Part shown: piece by piece, positions 19,660 to 28,761 of the stretch | Position numbering within the stretch: the stretch's first letter is position 1 | Layout of the letters: the number at the start of each line of letters is the position of its first letter | NCBI RefSeq assembly: GCF_012927185.1 | Contig: NZ_JABBGB010000002.1 | Location: forward strand, 1,054,001 to 1,118,000 | Source of the DNA: Pseudoflavitalea sp. G-6-1-2 | GTDB taxonomy: Bacteria; Bacteroidota; Bacteroidia; Chitinophagales; Chitinophagaceae | Direction: 5' to 3' | DNA length: 64,000 nucleotides | Position numbers and translations under genes: made by a program | Notes under the pieces: model-generated | Databases searched by the model: none | The model's input: only the letters and a program-made list of their open reading frames with translations | Told to the model about the DNA's origin: nothing

Positions 19660-19853
19660 AAATTTATGGGCAAGAACATACATACCCTTCTCTGCGGAAT
19701 ATATTTATTAGGAACGTTCCACATCAAGACTGTAAACGCTGGATTGAATACATAAACTCAAATTATCCCGTTGACCTTGAGATTGGAGGGAATTCCAAAG
19801 GAAATAAGATAGGCTTTGAACAAATCCTTTTCCTACCAAAACACACAGGATAA
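19660..19853 (+). other. coding-like frame without a start (possible gene remnant)
   Basis: Between the FKBP terminator and the next gene a plus-strand frame of about 64 codons runs to TAA at 19851 with a protein-like composition (IRNVPHQDCKRWIEYINSNY, then PVDLEIGGNSKGNKIGFEQI). It has no ATG near its beginning. It may be the tail of a decayed gene or chance. On the minus strand a 31-codon frame near 19590-19690 also looks protein-like. No family is recognised for either. Confidence 0.2.
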
Positions 19854-19874
19854 CTATTCTAAATATAGAAGTAC

Positions 19875-20222
19875 ATGACTTCCTTTAAGAAAGAACACAT
19901 AGAAAATGATGGAGACAGTCGGGCAAGACTTATCATAGCAGGAAAGTGGCTTTATGACAATCTTACTCAAATGCCTGTGCAAATATTTGCGATAAACTAT
20001 GATCATTATTTTGAAATAGCAAAAGCAGATGGCCTATTGGAAAAAGAAGAGGAACCAGCCTTGAACGATCAGGGAGAGCAGTATCTGATAGCCTGGCATG
20101 GGAACAACTTTTTTCCCATAAATGGTTCTATTTCCTATGGAGGTATCACACTTGAAGAAGCGAAGAATACAGCACAGGAAAAAGTGCAACACAGTATTGA
20201 ATGGAGTATCCATTCGGAGTAG
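19875..20222 (+). CDS. hypothetical 115-residue protein
   Basis: The protein is acidic and has no signal peptide or membrane segment. Notable parts are RARLIIAGKWLYDNLTQMPV and YLIAWHGNNFFPINGSISYG. The latter, followed by GITLEEAKNTAQEKVQHSIE, suggests an alpha/beta fold. I do not recognise the family. The gene stands alone and converges with a pseudogene 19 bp downstream. Confidence 0.55.
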   Translation: MTSFKKEHIENDGDSRARLIIAGKWLYDNLTQMPVQIFAINYDHYFEIAKADGLLEKEEEPALNDQGEQYLIAWHGNNFFPINGSISYGGITLEEAKNTAQEKVQHSIEWSIHSE

Positions 20223-20241
20223 CTAATGTGTTTTTTTGCTA

Positions 20242-20525
20242 TTATTTATACATTGTATAGAACTGATTTTGAAAAAGTTCATTTGGATCATACTTCCTCT
20301 TTAACTCCCAAAAACTATCCGTCATTGGATAGACGGAGCGCATTTGTTCCATTGTTGCATTTACTCGATACGGCAGATAATAAGTACCTCTTAGCCTGAT
20401 CGCTTCGTTGATCAGTTGCCTGGTAAGCTTTTTCATTTCCTCTTCTCCTTCGGCAGTGAGTGGCTGATTGTACAACATTTATGGTCATCAGAAATGCATC
20501 TTGCAAACTCACGGAAAATATTGTT
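20242..20525 (-). pseudogene. C-terminal remnant of a FAD-binding oxidoreductase, frameshifted
   Basis: A minus-strand frame (20478-20242) encodes LYNQPLTAEGEEEMKKLTRQ...RLRGTYYLPYRVNATMEQM...YDPNELFQNQFYTMYK, the typical C-terminal end of FAD/FMN-containing dehydrogenases of the D-lactate/lactone oxidase type. A stop codon lies directly before its ATG. The preceding family-like residues (DAFLMTIN) continue in the frame shifted by one base, so a frameshift sits near 20476-20482. The FAD-binding N-terminal ~350 residues are missing; the next gene starts at 20582. The gene is therefore dead. Confidence 0.7.
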
Positions 20526-20581
20526 CTTTGCTTTAGGAATAGTGTGACTGATCCGTGATTGCACAATCTGAAGAAAAGTAT

Positions 20582-21583
20582 ATGAAAAAATTATCAGTGA
20601 ACTGCTTTCAGTACATCATACTTGCCATCGCAGGTACAACCTTGTTTTTATCGTCCTGTAATCTTATACAGGAAAATTCAAACGAGACTTACAATCTCGC
20701 TTTCGAACACTACAACAAAAATGAATTTGCCGATGCGTTCAAACTCTTCCAAAAGGCAGCAAATAATGGCAATGCAGAGGCCATGAATATGGTAGGCAGA
20801 ATGTATCAGCAGGGAGAAGGCACTACCCTCGATTATCAAACAGCAATGAAATGGTTCCAGAAAGGCGGCGAAGCCGGAAGCGATGCAGCGCTGTGCAATA
20901 TTGGCTGGATGTACGACAAAGCAGAAGGCGTTCCGGAAGATAATGTAAAAGCCGTGAGCTGGTATAAGAAAGCGGTTGAAGCAGGCAATACCGCTGCCAT
21001 CAATAATATGGGATGGATGTATGAAAATGGAGAAGGTGTAGATCAGGATTATCAGAAGGCCATGGGATGGTACAAAAGAGCAGCCAGAAAGGGACATGCA
21101 TTAGCCAAGAATAATATTGGATGGATGTATGAATACGGCGAAGGTGTAAAGGTTGATTATGCCCAGGCAATGAAATGGTATGAAGAAGCAGCAAAGGAGG
21201 CTGTTCCTGAAGCGTATTTCAATATAGGTTACATGATCGAATGTGGCAGAGGAGTAGACACCAATTATAAAAAAGCGATGGAATGGTACCATCTGGCAGC
21301 TGATAAAGGTTACTCAGATGCCATGAACAATATCGGTTGGCTTTATGAGCATGGGAAAGGCGTTGATACAGATCATGCAGAAGCAATGAAATGGTATTCA
21401 AAAGCAGCGGCCCTTGGCAATTCAAATTCGATGAGCAATATTGGCTGGATGTACGAAGAAGGAGAAGGTGTTGCCCAAAATAATGAGACAGCTTTGGAAT
21501 GGTACAGAAAAGCTGAAAAAGCAGGCAATGTCGATGCTGCTGAATACATAGAGAAACTGAATAAAAAGCGAAAGAAATTCTGA
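20582..21583 (+). CDS. Sel1-repeat lipoprotein
   Basis: The start at 20582 leads directly into a lipoprotein signal (AIAGTTLFLSSCNL). The 333-residue product consists of seven to eight 36-residue Sel1-like repeats, for example AMNMVGRMYQQGEGTTLDYQ and NNMGWMYENGEGVDQDYQKA. Each shows the A..W...A...G...A..N.G..Y..G.GV pattern. Sel1 arrays form a helical superhelix for protein-protein contacts. The lipid anchor suggests an envelope scaffold role. The repeat length is very regular to the end. The partner is unknown. Confidence 0.9.
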   Translation: MKKLSVNCFQYIILAIAGTTLFLSSCNLIQENSNETYNLAFEHYNKNEFADAFKLFQKAANNGNAEAMNMVGRMYQQGEGTTLDYQTAMKWFQKGGEAGSDAALCNIGWMYDKAEGVPEDNVKAVSWYKKAVEAGNTAAINNMGWMYENGEGVDQDYQKAMGWYKRAARKGHALAKNNIGWMYEYGEGVKVDYAQAMKWYEEAAKEAVPEAYFNIGYMIECGRGVDTNYKKAMEWYHLAADKGYSDAMNNIGWLYEHGKGVDTDHAEAMKWYSKAAALGNSNSMSNIGWMYEEGEGVAQNNETALEWYRKAEKAGNVDAAEYIEKLNKKRKKF

Positions 21584-21661
21584 CAAGAATATTACATCAG
21601 CCCCAATGATCCACTATTTCAATCACAGTTTTTTAAAATGATTTCACTGCCCGGTAGGCAC

Positions 21662-21698
21662 AAAAAAGAAGCCCCGCAAATTGCGGAGCTTCTTTTTT
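21662..21698. terminator. bidirectional terminator
   Basis: AAAAAAGAAGCCCCGCAA pairs with the downstream GCGGAGCTTCTTTTTT between convergent genes. Confidence 0.85.
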
Positions 21699-21712
21699 GA
21701 ATGGCTGTATCA

Positions 21713-22099
21713 TTATTTTTGACCGGTCTTCGAGAACAGGTATCTTGTCATGAATATACCATTTGAACCCTGACCAGGGCTAAGTGATAAAGGAATTACC
21801 TGTTCCAGCTTCCAACCCTTATCAGTATAATTTTTTAAGGTTTGAGTGATCTTCAGTTCGTTTGACTTAATATTCTTAAAATTAATACCCACCATACTGA
21901 ACAGGTTCTCCAGGTCTGCTTCTTCCTGTGAAGCATCGGGATTGGTAATGATAAGCTTTGAGCGACCTATGCCACCACCGATCACTGATTCAACAGTGGT
22001 GATTTGCAGGAATTGTTTAGTACTGTCTGTTTTATCCTGGGCATTTACCAAACCCGCAAATGAAATAGTCATTACAAAAGCAAGTAGATATTTTTTCAT
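21713..22099 (-). CDS. secreted hypothetical protein (DUF4177-like)
   Basis: The 128-residue protein has a cleavable signal peptide (MTISFAGLVNAQDK). The mature part contains LKNYTDKGWKLEQVIPLSLS, a motif of DUF4177-type small proteins in which a 'GW.L..V' stretch follows a helix. The function is unknown. The upstream 230 bp hold no other gene. The assignment to DUF4177 is a weak likeness only. Confidence 0.55.
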   Translation of the reverse strand: MKKYLLAFVMTISFAGLVNAQDKTDSTKQFLQITTVESVIGGGIGRSKLIITNPDASQEEADLENLFSMVGINFKNIKSNELKITQTLKNYTDKGWKLEQVIPLSLSPGQGSNGIFMTRYLFSKTGQK

Positions 22100-22330
22100 G
22101 AAAAGAAGAGATTTTAATGTATTACAACATTAAAAAGAATTCGATTTCAAAATAAAAATAGCCGCTGTAAAGTTTTCTTAATATCATCCTGGAACATTCC
22201 CGTGCTAAACAGAGATAGTAGATATGCCATTTTCATAGAAAGCAATAATGAAGTCCAACACTTGCCTGCCCGCATTCTCATACAAGAATGTTTCCGGATT
22301 CGATAAGGGAGAGAAATACGATAAGATAAA

Positions 22331-22357
22331 AAGAAAGCCCCGCGATGCGGGGCTTCT
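22331..22357 (-). terminator. terminator of the adhesin gene
   Basis: AGAAAGCCCCGC pairs with GCGGGGCTTCT around a GAT loop, 46 bp after the adhesin stop. The rest of 22100-22402 shows nothing else. Confidence 0.8.
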
Positions 22358-22402
22358 AATCTGTATGGAATCTCCCGAGAATTGATGAACCTCCTGAATG
22401 TT

Positions 22403-25400
22403 TTATTTAACCAATAAGTTTACCGTGGCTTTTTTCCCGTTGTCCAGTAAGAGCGTAACAATGTAAATGCCGCTTTGTACTGGCATTGTTAACCGGTTGC
22501 TTGTTTGCACTGATGTTAACTGCTGTAATGTGGTGCCGCCAACAGTAGACAGAATCAATCGGGCACCCTGCAACTCAGTAATGGTATAGTTACAGGTAAT
22601 GGTAACTATGCCTGCCGGGCTGGCCGGGTTGGGGTATGCTTTGATACCGCCTGCAACAGTGTTACTGCCGGTTAAGGTAAGCGGACAGGTTTGCACCTGT
22701 TTACCGTTCCGGTCTGTGACTATAGCATAATAGATTCCGTTAAGTGCTGCTGATTCGCTGTAATAAGCTTTGTTAGCACCTGCAACTGCGGTGTTGTTCT
22801 TATACCATTGCCATTGTACATAGGTTCCGCCGGTATTGTCGAAGAAAAGAACATCGCTCCAATGTTGACGCACCATCGATGGCAATATGTAATTAAACGT
22901 ATTGGTAACAGCGGTGGCTGCAAAGTGATTGACATCGCCTGCCTGTGTTGCAGTAACGACGGTGCTTCCCGGGCTAACCGGCGTAAGCACTGATCCGCTC
23001 ACTGTAGCAATGGCAGTATTGTCAACGGAGTACGTGGTAGCCAATCCGCTGTTACTGGTAGCGGTCAACGTAATGGCAGCTTCACCATTACAACCGGTGG
23101 TAAGGTTCTGCACCCAGGTAATGTTTTGTGAAGCTTTGGTAATCGTAAATGTATTGCCTGTAAAAGAAATGATATAGTTACCGCCTGCACTCAGTGTATT
23201 TTGACGGATGGCATAATCGCCTGCGTTCTCACCCGCATCTCTGTTAAGCGTACCTGTAAGCATACTGGTGTTATCACTGCCCACAAAACCTGTAGCTAAA
23301 AAGTTAAGCGCCGGGTCGGAAGTGCCATACACTTTTGTTTGTGCATTGGCCTGAATGATCAGTACAGCAGGAGCAATGGTAAGAGTACCGTTTACATAAG
23401 TAATGCTGTAATTAGCTGAAGTATATCCGCCCGGAGTAATAACGTAACTGCCTGCTGCCTTAGCGCCCTGTGAAGTACCGCTGTACGATAACGTACCTTT
23501 TAATACAGCAGCAGTTTCATTATTCACAAAGCCACTGAAGTCAATTCCGTTGCCACCGCTATAGGCTTGTGCATTATAGGTTTTGCTGAAGCCATTGGCA
23601 GTAATGGTCAGTGAAGCAGGTGTCACCTCCAACATAAGGCTAACATCAGTAGCGGCATTGTAGTTGGCGCTGCCTGCCTGCGATGCGGTGATACTCGCAG
23701 TACCTGCACCCACAATTTGAACCTGTCCGCTGCCGGTTATTGTAGCTACAGCCGTATTATTGCTGCTGTAGGTAACAGTGAGGCCAGAGGTGGCAGTTGC
23801 ACTGGCGTCAAAACCGGCGCTTCCGTATACTTTGGAAATGGTGGCACCGGCTGTTTGAGTGGTGAACGTTATAGTATTAGTTGCTTTTGTAATGGTAAGG
23901 TTATTACCCGAATAAGTAATGGTGTAGTCTGCATTGGCCAACAATGTACCTTGTGTAATGGCATAAACGCCTGCGCCTTCCCCGGCATCGCGGGTTAAAG
24001 CGCCGGTGATGAGGCTGATGTTGTCGCCGACAGCAAAACCAGCAGCAGTATAAGTGAGCGCCGGATCGGCTGAACCAACTACTTTGGTTTGCGCATCCGC
24101 AGCAATTGATAAAGTTGCCTTGTTAATGGTAAGCCTGCCACTAACATAGGTGATGGTATAATTGGTGGCCAAAAGTCCACCGGGAGTTATGGCATAGTTG
24201 CCTGTATGTACGGCGCCTTGTGAGGTGCCGCTATAGGTTACAACACCTGTTAACGCTGCTGTTGAATCTTCGTTATTTACAAAACCGCTGTAAGAAAGGC
24301 CATTACCACCGTTGAATGCTGCACCATTGTACACCTTAGCCCAGTCTTTTGCAGTAATTGTTAAGGCAGCCATGCCGGTAGTTAAAGTACCGCTCACGTA
24401 AGTAATGGTATAGTTGGCAGCAGTGAGGCCGCCGGGAATAATCACATACGTACCTGCATTTTTAGCCCCCTGCGAAGTACCGCTATAGGTTACAGCGCCG
24501 GTTAATGCCTGTGCAGAATCTTCATTATTTACAAAACCGAGATACTTTAATCCATTGCCACCGCTGAATGCTGTACCGTTATATACTTTAGTGGAATCAC
24601 GGGCAGTGATGGTGAGGGGAGCTTTTTTAATAGTTAAAGGACCTTGCAGATAATTGATATTGTAGTTATCAGCAACTAATCCACCGGGGGTAATAGAATA
24701 AACACCAGCATTTACCGCACCTTGTGAAACACCACCATAGGTTAGTGTACCAGTTAAAGCTGTTGTTGAATCTTCATTATTCACAAACCCAGTGTAGGTT
24801 ACACCATTGCCACCATAGAAAACCGAACCATCATAAAACCGGGTACTATCTTTAGCCTTGATAATTAAAGTAGCTTTAGCTATAGTTAGGGTAAAAGCTG
24901 CAGATGCATCAGCATAATTGGCATTACCGGCCTGTGAGGCAGTTATTTGCACAGTACCGGCCTTTTTAATAGTCACTTTCCATCTATTCCCATCACTCGC
25001 ATCCTGGTAAGCTTCCGCAATGCTGTTATCAGCCGAAGTGTAGCTTACCGTTAGACCGGAAGTAGCGCTAAAGCCCGGTGCAAAATCGGCAACGCCGTAA
25101 GTTTTGGAAATATTGCTGACACTAATAGACTGTGCAGTTTGCTGCAATTCGTAAGCACCGATATCAATAGTGCCTCCATTCGCATAGTTTGAAACGCGTG
25201 CACTACCCGCCAGATCGGTACTGGAAGCACTTAACCCTGGATACAAAGCATTGCTGCCTGCGTTTTTTAATATGCTTCCACTTTGCAGTGTATAATTACC
25301 ATCGGCATTTGCTCCATTATTATAGTCAACAGGAAGAGTAAAAGAAGGATCATCATTACCCGATAAATTGTGCGCATTGGCGTCTGCCGCCACGCCCTGC

Positions 25401-26623
25401 ACCAGGCTGTATTTAATGGTAGCACTGCCAATATTGGCAATCCCTGACCGATTGTTATAGATGACGCTGTTATTGATAGTAAGACCTGCACTGCTATTAT
25501 AGATAGCGCCACCTGAAACAGACGAATTACCCACAATAGTAGTGTTCGTTAACTGACCAACGTCATTGGCGATAAAGATACCAGCACCGTTGCTTCCGGC
25601 ATAATTCCCGGATATCAATACATTATTAAATACGTTAGTTCCGGTGCTATACTGTACGTAAATGCCGCCACCGCTATTTCCTCCTGAATTGCCTTTTATC
25701 TGTACGCCATTGGCAGTAACAGGACTACCGGTTTGTGAAAAAACACCACCACCATAGCTGTATGCTGTATTATTCTGAATCAATGAATTGGTTATGATAA
25801 GCGGACTACCCTGATTAAGATAAACACCCCCTCCATAGCTTGAAGCGCATTGCTGAATAGTACTATTGGTTAAAGTAACTGTATCATTACCGTATACTCC
25901 TATTCCGCCTCCAAATTGACCGGACGCATTACTGGCGATGTACGAATTTTGAAATGATACATTGCTACTGAACATTGCCGCTACGCCTCCGCCATAACTA
26001 CTGGCGTAGTTGTTTACAACCACCATGTTGTTAAACTTAACCGAAGCGCCATTTAATAAATATATACCGCCTCCATGCACGCTACTTACATTGTCACCCT
26101 GATCAACAACTAAAGTAGTTCCACTGGAGGAGCCTTCCTGAACAGTAAAACCATCCACTACCAACGGATCGCTACCAAGCGATCTATTTCCGAACAGAAC
26201 GTGGTATACATAATTATAACTACCAAGATTTCCACTTAAAACAGTAGCATTGGAAGAGGTAAGATCTCTTGCTGCGATGCTGCTTTCCGTGCCGGCAAAG
26301 TGGCCGTATAATTTTACATCAGGCACCAGGATAAACGACTTGAAATTGTCGACGGAAGAGCTGCCCCCTATTTTGGTAGTAGGGACATAGGTACCAGCGG
26401 CCACCCATATTTCTTTTACAGTGCCAGGTGTGGCTCCATTCAATGTTCTCGCATTTTGTAAAGCAGTACCCAGTTCGGCAATGGCATTAGCCCAGTTGTT
26501 GCCGGAGAGCGTACCTGCCCCACCTTTTTTTACATAAAGAATACCATTGGCATCCTGCGCCTGTATAACGCTGCTGATAATGGTAAGTGCACAGATAAAG
26601 CTTAAGTGTATATATCGTCTCAT
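22403..26623 (-). CDS. giant surface protein: beta-helix, MBG repeats, T9SS sorting domain
   Basis: The start at 26623 (MRRYIHLSFICALTIISSVI, cleavage near QAQD) is chosen over a longer frame because it opens with a signal peptide. The 1406-residue protein has a right-handed beta-helix region with repeated SSYGGG/GGIYV motifs (~130-400). A run of MBG-type repeats follows (YNG..F.GGNGL.Y.GFVNNEDS...ALTG...Y.GTSQGA..AG.Y.I.PGGL...NY.I.YV.G.LTI), interspersed with BIG/MBG_2 variants (VVGSADPALTYTAAGF). The last ~75 residues form a type A T9SS sorting domain beginning IKAYPNPASPAGIVTI. It should be exported by T9SS and anchored at the surface as an adhesin. Confidence 0.88.
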   Translation of the reverse strand: MRRYIHLSFICALTIISSVIQAQDANGILYVKKGGAGTLSGNNWANAIAELGTALQNARTLNGATPGTVKEIWVAAGTYVPTTKIGGSSSVDNFKSFILVPDVKLYGHFAGTESSIAARDLTSSNATVLSGNLGSYNYVYHVLFGNRSLGSDPLVVDGFTVQEGSSSGTTLVVDQGDNVSSVHGGGIYLLNGASVKFNNMVVVNNYASSYGGGVAAMFSSNVSFQNSYIASNASGQFGGGIGVYGNDTVTLTNSTIQQCASSYGGGVYLNQGSPLIITNSLIQNNTAYSYGGGVFSQTGSPVTANGVQIKGNSGGNSGGGIYVQYSTGTNVFNNVLISGNYAGSNGAGIFIANDVGQLTNTTIVGNSSVSGGAIYNSSAGLTINNSVIYNNRSGIANIGSATIKYSLVQGVAADANAHNLSGNDDPSFTLPVDYNNGANADGNYTLQSGSILKNAGSNALYPGLSASSTDLAGSARVSNYANGGTIDIGAYELQQTAQSISVSNISKTYGVADFAPGFSATSGLTVSYTSADNSIAEAYQDASDGNRWKVTIKKAGTVQITASQAGNANYADASAAFTLTIAKATLIIKAKDSTRFYDGSVFYGGNGVTYTGFVNNEDSTTALTGTLTYGGVSQGAVNAGVYSITPGGLVADNYNINYLQGPLTIKKAPLTITARDSTKVYNGTAFSGGNGLKYLGFVNNEDSAQALTGAVTYSGTSQGAKNAGTYVIIPGGLTAANYTITYVSGTLTTGMAALTITAKDWAKVYNGAAFNGGNGLSYSGFVNNEDSTAALTGVVTYSGTSQGAVHTGNYAITPGGLLATNYTITYVSGRLTINKATLSIAADAQTKVVGSADPALTYTAAGFAVGDNISLITGALTRDAGEGAGVYAITQGTLLANADYTITYSGNNLTITKATNTITFTTQTAGATISKVYGSAGFDASATATSGLTVTYSSNNTAVATITGSGQVQIVGAGTASITASQAGSANYNAATDVSLMLEVTPASLTITANGFSKTYNAQAYSGGNGIDFSGFVNNETAAVLKGTLSYSGTSQGAKAAGSYVITPGGYTSANYSITYVNGTLTIAPAVLIIQANAQTKVYGTSDPALNFLATGFVGSDNTSMLTGTLNRDAGENAGDYAIRQNTLSAGGNYIISFTGNTFTITKASQNITWVQNLTTGCNGEAAITLTATSNSGLATTYSVDNTAIATVSGSVLTPVSPGSTVVTATQAGDVNHFAATAVTNTFNYILPSMVRQHWSDVLFFDNTGGTYVQWQWYKNNTAVAGANKAYYSESAALNGIYYAIVTDRNGKQVQTCPLTLTGSNTVAGGIKAYPNPASPAGIVTITCNYTITELQGARLILSTVGGTTLQQLTSVQTSNRLTMPVQSGIYIVTLLLDNGKKATVNLLVK
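24120..24885 (-). repeat. three tandem 252-bp repeats in the adhesin gene
   Basis: Three MBG units are arranged with an exact spacing of 252 bp: the conserved GAATCTTC block (FVNNEDS codons) recurs at 24264, 24516 and 24768. Each unit encodes 84 residues. A fourth, more divergent copy lies near 23512. High nucleotide similarity between units makes copy-number change by recombination or slippage possible. Confidence 0.8.
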
Positions 26624-27154
26624 TGCAGAAAAGTTCTTAGTAGGGAATAAATTAATATTAATCGTTACTGGCAGTAGCCAGTAAACTATTAGCAGGCGTT
26701 TACCATACGCCCGGCAAATGCAGGGCTCACAGTAATGAGAGTAGTAAAGTATTGGGGGAAATATGGGTTCCGGGCAAATAGTCTGATATCTGGAAAACAA
26801 AGCAGCTGCAAAAAAGTGAGTACAAAATCCTATTCATAAGTTGTAATGTAGGGGTCAAGGGGGGTATCTATGCGATAAAAATAAGTTAAGCAAACGCTGA
26901 TTACAAATCCTTTTCCTTATTCTTTGATTTCTCCTTCAACTGTACCAGAGGTCAACGCTATTTGTTGATATTTGACAAATCTGCGATGAAGGAGTTCGAC
27001 AATAGAGATTCGCATATCCGATACCGGTGATACTTAACTGAGATAGAATATCCGGATCAAGTTTTCTTCATTCACTTATAAAATGGAGTAGTTCGCACCA
27101 GTTCCGATAATATGATCGTTCAGGCATTATTGGTGCCGGGCGTGGTATTTCGCC
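26624..27154. other. intergenic region upstream of the adhesin, no gene seen
   Basis: About 530 bp of AT-rich sequence separates the adhesin start from the tRNA-Val terminator. It should contain the adhesin promoter. I see no convincing open frame, repeat or hairpin in it. Confidence 0.5.
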
Positions 27155-27196
27155 AAATAAAAAAGGAAGCACTTTGAGTACTTCCTTTTTTTATTT
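27155..27196 (-). terminator. terminator of tRNA-Val
   Basis: AAATAAAAAAGGAAG pairs with CTTCCTTTTTTTATTT; it lies immediately 3' of the minus-strand tRNA. Confidence 0.8.
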
Positions 27197-27197
27197 G

Positions 27198-27272
27198 TGG
27201 GAGTTGACGGGTTCGAACCGCCGACCCTCTGCTTGTAAGGCAGATGCTCTGAACCAGCTGAGCTAAACTCCC
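27198..27272 (-). tRNA. tRNA-Val (anticodon TAC)
   Basis: The 75-nt gene has a 7-bp acceptor stem GGGAGTT/AACTCCC, the T-arm core GGTTCGAACC and an anticodon loop CTTACAA closed by TCTGC/GCAGA. The discriminator is A. CCA is not encoded. Confidence 0.95.
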
Positions 27273-27358
27273 TTTTTGTCGTTGGGAGTGCGAAAGTAAA
27301 TAAAGAGGTCGACTTTTCATCAAAGTAGCCGACCTTTTTTTAAAAATATTTTTTAACC

Positions 27359-28618
27359 CTATTTCTTCTTTCCTATTCGATACAATTTTCCACTGTCGGT
27401 TACTGCATACAATGCACCGTCCTTTCCATTGGTGATGTCTCTGAACCGTTCTTTATCTGCAGCCAGTAAACGTTCTTCTCCTGTTACTTTGTTATTGGTG
27501 ATCACCAGTCTCGCAATGTGAGGTGTATTGAGTGCGCAAATAAAAAGATTATTCTTCCATTCAGGGATCTCATTGCCTGTATAGAACACAATGCCGCTGG
27601 GCGATACCACAGGATCCCAGTAATACACCGGTTGCTCCAGTCCGGCCTTCTGCTGAATAGCATCACCAATCTTCTCTCCCGAATACTCGATACCGTAAGT
27701 AATGGTAGGCCATCCGTAATTCTTTCCTGGTTCTACCCTATTCACTTCATCACCTCCGCGTGGACCAAATTCTGTTTCCCACAAATCACCTGTTTCTGGA
27801 TGCCAGGCAAGTCCCTGTACATTCCGGTGACCATAAGACCAGATTTCGGGTCTTGCATTTTTATCATTGGCAAATGGATTGCCTGGAGCCGGCTTACCTT
27901 CTTTTGTGATGCGAACGATCTTGCCCAGCGCAGCCTGCAGACTCTGTGCCAGCGGCCTCGTTTCAATATCGGAACGTTCGCCTGTGCTCACAACCATGTA
28001 TCCACTCTTATCGAAAAGGATACGGCCGCCATAATGCAATGTGCTGTTATGGGCAGGCGTTGCATGATAGATCACAGTTGCATTCTCTATCTTTTTGTTA
28101 TCCGCAGACAGCGTGCCTTTGGCCACTGCCGTAAGATTTCCTTCTTTCAGTTTTTCGGAGAATACCCAGTACACCATTTTGTTTTTGCTGAAATCCGGAT
28201 CCAGTGTAAGACCGAGCAGACCACCCTGTCCGTCTGAATTTACTGCAGGCAGCCCTGTGATCTTGTCACTAAGTTGGCCATTTGCATCTGCGATGCGCAT
28301 GGTGCCGCCTTTTTCCGTGATAAGAAAATTGCCGTCGGGCAGTTGAACAATGCCCCATGGATTCATGAGGCCGGAGCTGAGCACTTTGCCTTCGTATGGC
28401 GTAGTTGTGTGTACGCCTGCGATGCGGGTTTGTCCTGCAAAAGCAGGTTTATAATTTGTATTGGGTGTATCTTTTTCAACCGGTGCACCAGTTGTGTCTG
28501 GTTGGTTCGATACAGGTGATTCTTTCTTTGTTTCGCTGGTGGGCGTTCCGTTATTGCAGGCAACCGTAATGATACTGATGCCGCAAATGATATGCAGGAT
28601 ATTTCTGAACATAGCCAT
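27359..28618 (-). CDS. PQQ-dependent sugar dehydrogenase family (GSDH) lipoprotein
   Basis: The 419-residue protein starts with a lipoprotein signal (IICGISIITVACNN). A low-complexity linker precedes a six-bladed beta-propeller of the glucose/sorbosone dehydrogenase family: NPWGIVQLPDGNFLITEKGG, GQGGLLGLTLDPDF, NSTLHYGGRILFDKSGYMVV, SYGHRNVQGLAWHPETGDLW and EFGPRGGDEVNRVEPGKNYG. These motifs bind PQQ and calcium in characterised members. The protein probably oxidises aldose sugars in the periplasm. No PQQ biosynthesis gene is in the window. Confidence 0.9.
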   Translation of the reverse strand: MAMFRNILHIICGISIITVACNNGTPTSETKKESPVSNQPDTTGAPVEKDTPNTNYKPAFAGQTRIAGVHTTTPYEGKVLSSGLMNPWGIVQLPDGNFLITEKGGTMRIADANGQLSDKITGLPAVNSDGQGGLLGLTLDPDFSKNKMVYWVFSEKLKEGNLTAVAKGTLSADNKKIENATVIYHATPAHNSTLHYGGRILFDKSGYMVVSTGERSDIETRPLAQSLQAALGKIVRITKEGKPAPGNPFANDKNARPEIWSYGHRNVQGLAWHPETGDLWETEFGPRGGDEVNRVEPGKNYGWPTITYGIEYSGEKIGDAIQQKAGLEQPVYYWDPVVSPSGIVFYTGNEIPEWKNNLFICALNTPHIARLVITNNKVTGEERLLAADKERFRDITNGKDGALYAVTDSGKLYRIGKKK

Positions 28619-28761
28619 TTTTTTAGTCTTGAATAGAACCTAAGTTAAAACATTCAAAGCATATGCCTCCCTTGTATTTCGACGGATCGGGTGAAATAAC
28701 AGGCAGTCACCGGGAATGGTGAGGCATACAGGAAATCACTAATAAATTGGAGATAAAAAAA

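Noticed and set aside
24120-24885. Regular repeats taken as a CRISPR-like array
   Set aside because: The 252-bp units are in-frame MBG coding repeats, not short repeats with spacers.
26801-27154. Possible small RNA or gene upstream of the adhesin
   Set aside because: No promoter, hairpin or open frame convincing enough was seen.
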